64,000 nucleotides of DNA from the NCBI RefSeq assembly GCF_006874645.1, contig NZ_CP030082.1, positions 2,914,001-2,978,000 on the forward strand, read 5' to 3'. Shown one piece after another: positions 8,593 through 16,729 of the stretch. Below the pieces are notes generated by a model. That model worked only from the letters and a program-made list of their open reading frames with translations. It was not told the origin of the DNA and ran no database searches. Within the stretch, counting starts at the first letter, position 1; the number at the start of each line of letters is the position of its first letter. The position numbers and the translations under genes are program-made. This DNA is from Bdellovibrio sp. ZAP7. GTDB taxonomy: Bacteria > Bdellovibrionota > Bdellovibrionia > Bdellovibrionales > Bdellovibrionaceae.

Positions 8593-9028
8593 TTTAAAAA
8601 ACAACTCCGAACCTGCCTGGAGTGCGAAAATTGATCGCTGGTATCAACTGGATGAAGTGGGTTATGCATTTTGCGAAGCGCTTTATCAATGGGAAAACTT
8701 GAAAGACGAGACTCATCCTGATGTCATTTTCCTGGCGCTACCAGAAGCCTCGAATGTCGCGGATTTTGATTTTGTTTCTACAGGAGCATCGAGTCCCGCC
8801 AAGTTCGTTTTTACTCTACCGAATATTTGTGCCGCGGTGATTTTTCAAATGTTGGGTTTTAGCGGAAAAGTTTATTGTCTGAATAAAGGGGCTGCGACCA
8901 TTGAGTTTGCAAAACAAGAAGCCCAAGAAATGGCAAAGGCCGGAAAAACCGCGTGGGTTTTTGCCAGCCCTGCAAAACTTCAGAATGAAGGCCGCGAAAT
9001 TGAATTCGAAGCCTTCTCTGCAAAGTAA
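8576..9028 (+). CDS. Small ketosynthase-like (chain-length-factor-like) partner protein
   Basis: This 150-residue protein shares the half-thiolase pattern seen at 3216-3734: FTLPNICAAVIFQMLGFSG aligns with the segment NSLHNSTLGFASIQLGLTG there, followed by a strand and a helix of similar length. No catalytic Cys-His-Lys set is present. It overlaps the upstream ketosynthase by 17 bp, which suggests coupled synthesis and complex formation. I infer a chain-length or scaffold role by analogy with the first pair; no specific family name can be given with certainty. Confidence 0.5.
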   Translation: MKLVVDLKNNSEPAWSAKIDRWYQLDEVGYAFCEALYQWENLKDETHPDVIFLALPEASNVADFDFVSTGASSPAKFVFTLPNICAAVIFQMLGFSGKVYCLNKGAATIEFAKQEAQEMAKAGKTAWVFASPAKLQNEGREIEFEAFSAK

Positions 9029-9031
9029 TTA

Positions 9032-9496
9032 TTAGAAACTATATGCCAATCCGATACCAGGTGCTTTGGGATCCGGCAGGATGTAAGCTTTCACACCGCT
9101 ATCCACTGGAGTTGCTCCCGCCCAAGCATCAACGATTTCCCAAATGTGGAAACCTAACAAAACACCAAATCCAACAACCGCCAAACCACCGTTGCTGCAT
9201 TTAGTTTCTTTGTAACCGTAGGCATCTGTTTCTTCTTTGCAAGTGTTTGCCCCGGCAATTAACATCGCAAGGCCCGCAGACTCCGTTGCCGTGAAGATCC
9301 AACCTTTATCAGCGTAACGACCTTGAACACCATGACCGATACCAAAACCCAAAGTAGAAGCCAGAACGCCACCCGTTACGTACTTGCCAGTCGCTACTGG
9401 AACTTTCGCCGAGCTCGTGCTCACTTCTTCTTGAGCGTGAGCAAGGGAGAAAGACATTGCGATAATTGCTGCTGTAAAAATCTTAAGTAGTTTCAA
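9032..9496 (-). CDS. Secreted or membrane protein of unknown function within the polyene cluster
   Basis: The 154-residue product has a signal peptide ending in SLAHA, then two glycine/alanine-rich hydrophobic segments (around VTGGVLASTLGFGIG and GGLAVVGFGVLLGF) and a pair of cysteines flanking an acidic loop. I do not recognise the family; the Gly-rich hydrophobic pattern resembles small porin-like membrane proteins, but this is weak. The start is TTG 9496, preceded by AGAGGTGG, rather than the longer in-frame start at 9523. It lies 14 bp downstream of the ligase gene in the minus-strand operon, so it may serve polyene export or anchoring. Confidence 0.6.
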   Translation of the reverse strand: MKLLKIFTAAIIAMSFSLAHAQEEVSTSSAKVPVATGKYVTGGVLASTLGFGIGHGVQGRYADKGWIFTATESAGLAMLIAGANTCKEETDAYGYKETKCSNGGLAVVGFGVLLGFHIWEIVDAWAGATPVDSGVKAYILPDPKAPGIGLAYSF

Positions 9497-9510
9497 AATC
9501 CACCTCTTTA

Positions 9511-11205
9511 TTATTGCCCACAATATAATTTGAGCCCCACCTGAGCAAGAAGCTTTTTGTCGTTAAACACTTTTCCGTTCACAACTTTAAGTGGCCCGAA
9601 ATCGTGAGTACAGGTGGTTTCAATACGAATCATGTCGCCCGGTTTGTGATCGACATCAATGAAATCAAACTGCGCATTTTTAACTTCGGCAATAAACGTC
9701 ACACGCCCCTTATAGGCCGGTTCAATTCCCAAAATATCATTGGCAATCACACTGTAACCGTAGGTTTGTGCGATCCACTCGATGCAGGAGCTTTCGCGAA
9801 CTTTACCGTCAGAAAAGTAACGCCCTTGAGCTTGCAACGTCACTTGGCCCACACCTTGACCTTTTTTAAATTCCGTCACATCATCAATCCACACCGCTCC
9901 ACCCTTATGAGGCAGCAAGTATTTCATGTGTTGCACGGACATTGAATCGCCCCACGCGCGTTCGCGTAAAACTTTTTTGATACCCTCAACACGATCGAAC
10001 TTAAAATTCGCATTCAGCGGAATATCTGAAAAAATAATATTCGAAAGAGCGGGTTTAATGCCAACGGATTCTGCTACCAGTTCCGCGATTTGAGATTTAA
10101 GTGTTTCTTTATCTGAAACATCACCTTGAATGATAAAGCCAATGTCTTCACCTAAACGCTCATCGAACAAAGACACCGCCATACATCGGCAGAAAAAGTG
10201 CGAAGCGATTTTTCCTTCCAGCACTTCCATGGGAAGCTTCAATCCACCACGATTCACGACCAAATCAGTGCGACCGTTAAAAGTGTAACGAGTTTTCCCA
10301 CTCTCTGAATGAGGCTTTAATGAATCTTTCAACAGAATTTGTCCGGCGTGCTTAAGCTCACCGTTTTCAAAAATACCGGCACAGGCATTAGAGCCCTCGA
10401 AGTAAATGCCTTCTTCCTGAACCTTGACACTGACACCCGAAAGGACATAGCCGATATCCCCGTCTTCTTGTGGTGGAACTCCTGGCGGCAAATGAGTCAC
10501 GCCCGGAGAAGCTTCCGTTGCGCCATATCCGATACTGGGTTGTTCGATATTTAAAATCGAGCGCATTTGCTGCCACAAATCGCAAGTGGCCATCGCTCCG
10601 CCAATAATTGAAGTATAGGATTTATTTGGGATGATGTGTTGTTTTTTTACGAATTGAATCAGATCCACGAAATGCGTGGGCGTTCCTAGCGTCAAAGTGT
10701 TGGCGTCGACTTGTTCAAGCCACAGTTGATGAGTTTGTCGGGAGTACGCACCTTCAGAGAATATGATTTGCGCATTATTTAAAACGGCCTGCATATAACC
10801 CAGAACCAAACCGAATGTGTGAGTTGGTTGAGGATAAGAGAACACCTTTTGAATGCGCTTTGTATCGTACAACTCACGAATGGCCGAAAGCGAAGTTGTG
10901 ACGTTTTCTTTAGAATATAAAACCAGCCGATTCACGCCGCTGGTAGTTCCCGAAGTGAAGACTCCCAAAACCGCCGATGCGATGATTTTCGTTTCGGAAT
11001 CAGTCAGAACGCGCGGAGTTTGTTGAGTCAGCTTTTTGATATCCTCGGGCCACTCACCATGAAGTTGAAATTCCGGAAACATTTGTAGAAATTGAAAATC
11101 CCGGTGGTAAGGAGGAACCATAATCACAAGCTCACCAGACTCCCAAAACCTTTTTAAAAGACCTGGCAATTCCTGATGATGAGTTCCCCGCCACAGATGA
11201 ATCAT
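9511..11205 (-). CDS. Adenylate-forming aryl-acid ligase fused to an ApeP-like hotdog dehydratase
   Basis: Two domains are fused in 564 residues. Residues 1 to about 425 form an adenylating ligase: phosphate loop FTSGTTSG at 83-90, GYGATEASP near 220, FNGRTDLV, and the C-terminal lysine segment NANFKFDR near 400. Residues from about 428 form a hotdog domain beginning MKYLLPHKGGAVWIDD, which resembles the ApeP type of dehydratase. In aryl polyene systems the ligase (ApeH) activates the aryl acid and loads carrier protein, and ApeP dehydrates intermediates; here both would sit in one chain. The ATG overlaps the stop of the ammonia-lyase gene by one base. Confidence 0.82.
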   Translation of the reverse strand: MIHLWRGTHHQELPGLLKRFWESGELVIMVPPYHRDFQFLQMFPEFQLHGEWPEDIKKLTQQTPRVLTDSETKIIASAVLGVFTSGTTSGVNRLVLYSKENVTTSLSAIRELYDTKRIQKVFSYPQPTHTFGLVLGYMQAVLNNAQIIFSEGAYSRQTHQLWLEQVDANTLTLGTPTHFVDLIQFVKKQHIIPNKSYTSIIGGAMATCDLWQQMRSILNIEQPSIGYGATEASPGVTHLPPGVPPQEDGDIGYVLSGVSVKVQEEGIYFEGSNACAGIFENGELKHAGQILLKDSLKPHSESGKTRYTFNGRTDLVVNRGGLKLPMEVLEGKIASHFFCRCMAVSLFDERLGEDIGFIIQGDVSDKETLKSQIAELVAESVGIKPALSNIIFSDIPLNANFKFDRVEGIKKVLRERAWGDSMSVQHMKYLLPHKGGAVWIDDVTEFKKGQGVGQVTLQAQGRYFSDGKVRESSCIEWIAQTYGYSVIANDILGIEPAYKGRVTFIAEVKNAQFDFIDVDHKPGDMIRIETTCTHDFGPLKVVNGKVFNDKKLLAQVGLKLYCGQ

Positions 11206-12764
11206 TATTTCCTCAATGCCTGTTGTTGCATGGTTTGAGTCAGATTTAAGATTTCTTGTCCCAGACTGCGATCATAATTCACAAAGCTCACCTGGCTTCG
11301 CACCATCGAGTAAACCTTTTGAGACTTTTCACTTTGAAGTTTGATGTCTTTTAAATCCAAGGCTTGAGCCAGACAAACCAACTGCATCGCCAGAATTTTG
11401 TAAACGCCTTCAAGCATATCCAAACACGTCATTGAAGCACTCATGCCCAAAGAAACTTTGTCCTGGTTATGGGATTCAGACGAGCGCGAGAAAATTCCAC
11501 TGGGAATGGAACGTTGAATGACTTCACTGGTGATGGCACCCACTGTTTGGTGCAGACCTTTCAGTCCATGGTGCATATGCTGTTCATTTGCCGGAATTGA
11601 TTTGGTATCGATCAAATTCGCAGACAAGCCGCGATTGAATTTATCACTCACCAACATCAACACCTGACGGTCTGCCAAATCTGCAATGTGGGCCAGATTT
11701 ATTTTCACGAAATCCATGGCTTGGCATAAATACCCGCCATAGAAATTTCCGCCCATCTCCAAGCCGCCTTCAAAATTTACGACGGGATTATCTGTCACCG
11801 AATTGATTTCGTGCTCAAGGCTTGTCCAGGAGTGTTTCAAATTCTCACGAATCGGGCCCAGGATCTGTGGCACACAACGCATGGAATACGGGTCTTGAAT
11901 GAATTCAGATGTTTTATTTTTAGCCACCGCAACATCCTGGCCGCGAGCAGGACGGTAATTTTCTGCATCCAAAAGCTCACGGATATTTCGAGCACTCTCA
12001 CCTTGCCCAGGATTGGTTTTGGCAACCTCATTGATGAAGGCTCCAAAGGCTTCCTTGCGTCCCCCCAAGATCAAACATTGCCACGCAGCTGCGACTTCAC
12101 AAAGCTCGACGATAAAATCAGTAAGCTTCAGATTATAAAGCACCATTCCGGCCATCGTGGAAGTTCCGTTCACAATTGCCAAACCTTCTTTGGGTTTCAA
12201 TTTGTAAACAGGCAGATTCAATTTCTTAAGAACGTTTTCAGCAGATGTGCGTTGGCCCTTGTGGAAAACTTCGCCGATACCTTGAACTGTTTGTCCGAGA
12301 TAAGCTAGTGGCACTAAATCTCCACTGGCACCTAATGAACCCTCGCAGGGCACCACCGGCAAGACATCATTTTCTAAAAGCAGACACATTCTGGCGATAA
12401 GTTCGGGGCTGACCGCAGAAACACCTTGAGCCAAAGAATTTAAACGCACCAAAAACATGGCACGGGAGGCCTCAGTGGGAATCGTGCGACCTTGGCCACA
12501 GCTTAGATAATTGATCAGATTTTTTTGCAACTGATCCGCGTGATCACTTTGCACATAGTGCGTGGAGTTTTCGCCAAAGCCAGTCGTCACTCCGTAAATA
12601 GGTACGCCCTTATCGATCAGGGTCTTTAAGGATTTAAATGAATATTCGATTTTTTTATGTAGGTTTTCAGCGACAGAAATTTTCGAAAAAAGCTCTCGCT
12701 GAAATACAAAATCAGATAAGTCTTTAACTTTAAGATGCCCTTGCAGCACCAATTCCTTAGCCAT
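11205..12764 (-). CDS. Aromatic amino acid ammonia-lyase (MIO enzyme) supplying the polyene starter
   Basis: The 519-residue protein has the family length and the Ala146-Ser147-Gly148 triad (GSLGASGDLVPL) that cyclises to the MIO electrophile, plus catalytic Tyr57 in IYGVTTGFG. It should deaminate a histidine, phenylalanine or tyrosine substrate to the acrylate. The selectivity pair, by alignment with bacterial tyrosine ammonia-lyase (His-Leu), phenylalanine ammonia-lyase (Phe-Leu) and histidase (Ser-His), is Tyr86-Leu87 in NLINYLSCG. The Leu argues against histidase; the cluster context points to coumarate or cinnamate for the ligase encoded just downstream. It heads the minus-strand operon with the ligase fusion. 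Confidence 0.88.
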   Translation of the reverse strand: MAKELVLQGHLKVKDLSDFVFQRELFSKISVAENLHKKIEYSFKSLKTLIDKGVPIYGVTTGFGENSTHYVQSDHADQLQKNLINYLSCGQGRTIPTEASRAMFLVRLNSLAQGVSAVSPELIARMCLLLENDVLPVVPCEGSLGASGDLVPLAYLGQTVQGIGEVFHKGQRTSAENVLKKLNLPVYKLKPKEGLAIVNGTSTMAGMVLYNLKLTDFIVELCEVAAAWQCLILGGRKEAFGAFINEVAKTNPGQGESARNIRELLDAENYRPARGQDVAVAKNKTSEFIQDPYSMRCVPQILGPIRENLKHSWTSLEHEINSVTDNPVVNFEGGLEMGGNFYGGYLCQAMDFVKINLAHIADLADRQVLMLVSDKFNRGLSANLIDTKSIPANEQHMHHGLKGLHQTVGAITSEVIQRSIPSGIFSRSSESHNQDKVSLGMSASMTCLDMLEGVYKILAMQLVCLAQALDLKDIKLQSEKSQKVYSMVRSQVSFVNYDRSLGQEILNLTQTMQQQALRK

Positions 12765-12803
12765 GCCCTAAACCCCGTAAACGAAAACTATAAACCGGGG
12801 TTC

Positions 12804-12825
12804 AAAGGGGTTGCACCCCTTTTTT
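12804..12825. terminator. Hairpin with T-run between the lyase and TPM genes
   Basis: AAAGGGGT, a TGC loop and ACCCCTTT form an 8-bp stem followed by three further T on the plus strand; the minus-strand side has only a short T-run. It lies 20 bp downstream of the minus-strand TPM gene, so termination of that operon before the lyase gene is likely. Confidence 0.5.
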
Positions 12826-12846
12826 ACTGACACAGCTGCTCAATTC

Positions 12847-13488
12847 TTAACGAATGACCAAGTGATTTTTCAACTGATTATGCCCACCGTCAGTGTGAGG
12901 GAAATGCTGGTGCAAATGCCTACCACAGGCCTCGATGGCCTCATTAAATCCAGCGGCCCAGTCGCCCTTGTTCAGTTGCTCACCCAATTTTGCCAGAACT
13001 TGATTCCAAGTTTCTGGAGGAAGTTTTCCGTTAATCCCCTCATCAGCCAGAATCACCGCTTTTCGCTCCATCACCGAGACAAAAATCAAAATCCCCGTCC
13101 CCTGATTGGTGCGATGAATTTTATTGAGGTAAAACTCCAAGTGAGCACGCTGATGCACCTGATCCACCTCGTCACGCTCGGGAACAAAGATTTTTTGAAT
13201 AAACGGCATCTTCGCCAAGGCAAAAGAGATGTAATAGATGCCAACAACCAAAAATGGCCAGATGTAGACCCATGGAGTCACCCACAGCAAATCTGCAAAA
13301 GGCAATTCCGCGATCACCAAAACCAAAAGCAAAAGAAGAGTTAACGTCATCGGAACATGCCCCACCGAAGAAGAGCTCTTGACGATAACGGGTACAATCT
13401 CACCATCGGTGTGTTCTTCAACTCGATGAACCGTTTGGGAGATTTGTTCAATTTCTTTATCTGAAAGATATTTATCAATCCAAGCCAT
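12847..13488 (-). CDS. Membrane-associated TPM-domain protein
   Basis: The 213-residue product begins with a TPM-type segment (sequences around DGEIVPVIVKSS), then two membrane helices at about residues 46-90, then a domain with GTGILIFVSVMERKAVILAD that matches the second half of TPM proteins. The family is linked in other organisms to envelope or photosystem maintenance and its reaction is unclear. ATG 13488 follows GGAGT at good distance and is preferred over a start 24 bp upstream. It is the last gene of the LemA-TPM-TPM operon, separated from the middle gene by a palindromic repeat. Confidence 0.72.
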   Translation of the reverse strand: MAWIDKYLSDKEIEQISQTVHRVEEHTDGEIVPVIVKSSSSVGHVPMTLTLLLLLVLVIAELPFADLLWVTPWVYIWPFLVVGIYYISFALAKMPFIQKIFVPERDEVDQVHQRAHLEFYLNKIHRTNQGTGILIFVSVMERKAVILADEGINGKLPPETWNQVLAKLGEQLNKGDWAAGFNEAIEACGRHLHQHFPHTDGGHNQLKNHLVIR

Positions 13489-13518
13489 TTTAATTACTCC
13501 GATCACGCGCACACTAGT

Positions 13519-13618
13519 AGCGCGCTGTCAGGAAAGATTTTTCAAGGCGCAAGGAGGAAGCTGCACATTGTACTGCGACGACGCAGCAACGCGGAAAAAG
13601 CTTTCCGGGCAGCGTGCT
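13519..13618. repeat. 100-bp imperfect palindromic intergenic element (MITE/REP-like)
   Basis: The outer 25 bp arms, AGCGCGCTGTCAGGAAAGAT... and the reverse complement of the other end AGCACGCTGCCCGGAAAGCT..., match at about 20 of 25 positions. The interior is GC-rich with its own short inverted repeats. It fills nearly the whole gap between two TPM genes and overlaps the last two bases of the upstream one's stop codon. It codes for nothing evident. See also 59319-59430. Confidence 0.6.
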
Positions 13619-14357
13619 ACCAAGAACCCGAAGAGCCGCCGCCACTGAAACCACCGCCGCCTCCGGACCAACCGCCACCACTGCCACCACCCCAGCCTCC
13701 ACCGCCGAATGTGCCGCCACCATATCCACCACGACCACCCAAGTAACGACCACGGCCGCCCCCGAATCTGCCCAGAATAGAAATGATGATTAAAAGAAGA
13801 ATGATAACGCCAATGGGAATACCACCACCTTTGTCGTCAGAACGATCCTCGGTGGTCATACCTTTTTCGTCAGCAAATTCCTTGTCAGCCAAAGCCATGA
13901 TCTGCGCGACACCGGCATAGATTCCATCGGCATATCTTTGTTTGCGGAAATAAGGAGTGACAACATCGGCGATGATTCGTTTCGCATAGACATCGGGAAT
14001 CGCTCCCTCAAGTCCTTGCCCGACTTCGATGCGCATTTTGCGATCTTGCAGAGCAATTAGGAATAGAACGCCGTTGTCTTTTTTAGCATCGCCCAACTTC
14101 CACTGGTCGGTGATTTTAATAGAAGCTTGTTCAATCGGCTCGCCTTCAAGGCTGTTGATCACCAAAACTTGGATCTGCGCTTTGCCACGTTTGTTGAAAT
14201 CAAACAGGAGCTGCGTCAGATCCTGGCGCATCGAACGTGGGATCACACCCACTTCGTCCATGACAGGTCCCTGCAAGGCAGGAACCTTGAATTCAGCGCG
14301 AGCTTGAAAGCTCGCCACCAAAAGAATGGGCAGCAAAAGCCAAGATAGAATACGCAT
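13617..14357 (-). CDS. TPM-domain protein with glycine-rich C-terminus (YgcG-like)
   Basis: This 246-residue protein has a signal peptide (to QARA), a TPM domain at about residues 25-150 including DNGVLFLIALQDRKMRIEVGQGLEG, a membrane helix around GIPIGVIILLLIIISILG, and a Gly/Ser/Trp-rich tail ending GGGSSGSW. This is the standard layout of YgcG-type proteins, which are usually encoded beside LemA, as here. The start codon overlaps the LemA stop by one base. The role is unknown; co-occurrence with LemA in many bacteria suggests an envelope complex. Confidence 0.85.
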   Translation of the reverse strand: MRILSWLLLPILLVASFQARAEFKVPALQGPVMDEVGVIPRSMRQDLTQLLFDFNKRGKAQIQVLVINSLEGEPIEQASIKITDQWKLGDAKKDNGVLFLIALQDRKMRIEVGQGLEGAIPDVYAKRIIADVVTPYFRKQRYADGIYAGVAQIMALADKEFADEKGMTTEDRSDDKGGGIPIGVIILLLIIISILGRFGGGRGRYLGGRGGYGGGTFGGGGWGGGSGGGWSGGGGGFSGGGSSGSW

Positions 14358-14950
14358 TAGAATTTAACTTCTGGAGCTTTCTCAGCTGTTGCCTTTTCAT
14401 CAGCGGACATATCCCACTGAGGCATCTTTTCGAAATGATACATCACAGAGTTTGTCCAGCTTGTTGGCGGAACAGTTACCAGATTATTAAATTGATTGAT
14501 CGATTCAATATAACGTTGGCGAGCAATTGTAATACGATTTTCTGTGCCCTCAAGTTGAGCTTGAAGATCACGGAAATTCTGATCCGCTTTCAAGTTCGGA
14601 TAATTTTCCGTCACCACCATCAAACGACCCAAAGCTTGGGACAAACCACTTTGCGCTTTTTGATATTCCGCCAATTGTTGAGGTGTCACTTTGGATGGAT
14701 CGATCTGCATTGAAGTTGCTTTTGCGCGAGCTTCCACCACTTGAGTCAAAGTGGTTTCCTCGTGTTTCGCGTAACCTTTTACAACGTTCACCAAGTTTGG
14801 AATCAGATCAGCTCGACGTTTGTATTGATTTGATACCTCTGCCAAGGAAGCTTCCGTCGCATTTTTGGATTGAGGAATACTTTGAATCCCGCATCCCGCT
14901 AGAAATGGCAATACCAGAGACATCAAAAGAACTTTAGACATACGTTTCAT
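14357..14950 (-). CDS. lemA: LemA family lipoprotein
   Basis: The 197-residue protein begins with a lipoprotein signal (lipobox LAGC) and has the LemA core with RRADLIPNLVNVVKGYAKHE, a helical family of unknown function. ATG 14950 is preceded by GGAGG and starts just before the signal peptide, so it is favoured over the in-frame start at 14971. It is the first gene of an operon with two TPM proteins, the usual neighbourhood of LemA. Divergent from the pseudouridine synthase fusion, with 73 bp between the two starts. Confidence 0.88.
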   Translation of the reverse strand: MKRMSKVLLMSLVLPFLAGCGIQSIPQSKNATEASLAEVSNQYKRRADLIPNLVNVVKGYAKHEETTLTQVVEARAKATSMQIDPSKVTPQQLAEYQKAQSGLSQALGRLMVVTENYPNLKADQNFRDLQAQLEGTENRITIARQRYIESINQFNNLVTVPPTSWTNSVMYHFEKMPQWDMSADEKATAEKAPEVKF

Positions 14951-15023
14951 GAGAAAAACCTCCATGTCCATTTCTATCGAATCTCTCAGTGACGCTCAAT
15001 GAAAACCAGTCTATATTGGTCGA

Positions 15024-16592
15024 ATGACACGCACGATTAAGCTTCGCTACACCGAGACAACCGGTTGCATCTTCGTTGACAAGATTGCCGGCCTAAACAC
15101 GCACACTCCAGAGCATGGACAACGTGGTTGCGTCGAAGTGTACGAAGAAGAGTTGGATCGCAAACTATTCGTCGTGCACCGCCTGGATAAAGCGACCTCT
15201 GGCGCTCTGTGTTTTGCTAAAACTTCCGAGGACGCGGCGGAAATCTCCCGCCTCTTCGAACAACATTTGGTAAGTAAGAAATATCTTTTTTTAACTGACA
15301 AGCCGGCAGGTTCGTTAGAATTCACTTATCAATCCCACATCGAAAAAGAAAAAAATAAATTCGTTAGCACCAAAGATAAAGACCCTAATTCCAAAACTAC
15401 ATTCCGATGGATCAAAGCTTTAGGGCGCTTTCAACTATGGGAAGCCATTCCTCACACCGGAAAACCGCACCAGATTCGCCTGCACGCCGAGGCCAAGGGC
15501 ATTCCGATTTTGGGTGATAGTGAACACGGTGGCAGTCGTTTTTATCGACTGTGCTTGCACTCCCACTCTTTGGAGTTCACTTTGCGTGGAGAACCCATTA
15601 AGTTCGAAACAGACCTTCCCGTATGGGCCAAAGATGGCGAATTAAACGAGCACGAGGAAGATCTGATTTTGGCAGAGGCGTTTCAACGTCGCGAGCGTCT
15701 GTACAAATTCACGGAACTGAAAGACGAATGTTTGCGCCTGTCTCATCGCGAGCTCGATACCTACCGTATCGATCAATATGGTGAATACCTTTGGGTGTAT
15801 TGGTACAAAGAAGAGGACCCGTCTGTACCGGATCTTTTGCGCTTTGAGCGCATCTCGAAAAAACTAAAAAAGAAAATCCTGATTCGAAAAATGCTCAACC
15901 GCGGTGACGATCCCAATGCGGAGCTTTTGTGGACGATCGGTCAGACCCAAACAAGCTGGGTCGCCAAAGAAAACAATGTGAAGTACGAACTTCGCAGTGA
16001 CACGGGGCTTTCCCCTGGTTTGTTTTTGGATCAACGTGAAAATCGCCTGTGGGTCAGTGAGCACGCCCAGGACCGTCGCGTTTTAAATCTTTTCTCTTAT
16101 ACCAGCGGCTTTAGTGTCGTTTCAGCCATGGCAGGAGCAGAGGAAGTTTGCACGGTTGACGTCTCTTCAAATTTCCTGGATTGGAGCAAGCGCAATTTCA
16201 TCCTTAACGGACTTGATCCAGAACATGAAAAATATGAATTCTGGAATAGTGACTGCATCTTGTTCCTGAAAGGGACTGTTCGACGTAAAAGAAAATTCGG
16301 TTTAATCATTTGCGACCCACCGTCTTTTGGTCGCTCCAAGAACGGTGTTTTTTCCATTAGTAAAAACTTTGATGAACTTTTAATCAATGCTATGTACTGC
16401 CTGGAAAAAAATGGCTTGTTGTTGTTCTGTACTAACTATGAAAAGTGGACAAGTGGCGATCTGCATTTGCGCTTGGAAAAACTTAAAAGAGAATTCTCGT
16501 TCAAGATTCTGCCTGCTCCCTCCCAAGGAATTGATTTTGAATTGCCGGATCAGGAACCTTTGATGAAATCCATCATCCTTCGCAAAAACTAA
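15024..16592 (+). CDS. RluA-type pseudouridine synthase fused to an RlmI-like rRNA methyltransferase
   Basis: Two RNA-modification enzymes share one 522-residue chain. Residues 1 to about 220 carry VHRLDKATSG, the RluA-family catalytic motif with Asp55, and GKPHQIRLHA. Residues from about 260 form a methyltransferase of the RlmI/RlmK type: FSYTSGFSVVSAMAGA as SAM motif I near 355 and CDPPSFGRS near 430, the motif of 5-methylcytosine or related rRNA methyltransferases. No S4 or PUA domain is visible. Pseudouridylation and methylation of rRNA by a single protein is inferred; the target bases cannot be read from sequence. Confidence 0.85.
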   Translation: MTRTIKLRYTETTGCIFVDKIAGLNTHTPEHGQRGCVEVYEEELDRKLFVVHRLDKATSGALCFAKTSEDAAEISRLFEQHLVSKKYLFLTDKPAGSLEFTYQSHIEKEKNKFVSTKDKDPNSKTTFRWIKALGRFQLWEAIPHTGKPHQIRLHAEAKGIPILGDSEHGGSRFYRLCLHSHSLEFTLRGEPIKFETDLPVWAKDGELNEHEEDLILAEAFQRRERLYKFTELKDECLRLSHRELDTYRIDQYGEYLWVYWYKEEDPSVPDLLRFERISKKLKKKILIRKMLNRGDDPNAELLWTIGQTQTSWVAKENNVKYELRSDTGLSPGLFLDQRENRLWVSEHAQDRRVLNLFSYTSGFSVVSAMAGAEEVCTVDVSSNFLDWSKRNFILNGLDPEHEKYEFWNSDCILFLKGTVRRKRKFGLIICDPPSFGRSKNGVFSISKNFDELLINAMYCLEKNGLLLFCTNYEKWTSGDLHLRLEKLKREFSFKILPAPSQGIDFELPDQEPLMKSIILRKN

Positions 16593-16729
16593 AATAAATT
16601 GCGCAGAGTACCTTTTGCGTTTTCTTAACATACGTCTTTCATTTTTAAAATGAAGCAGTCTTAAGTTGCAAATTAGCACAACTGGATTCAAGGTTTGAAA
16701 CGTTGTTGAACCTTTTCTAGGAGTGAACT

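Noticed and set aside
13514-13753. 79-codon Val/Ala-rich frame
   Set aside because: Shadow of the Gly-rich end of the TPM protein and the adjacent repeat.
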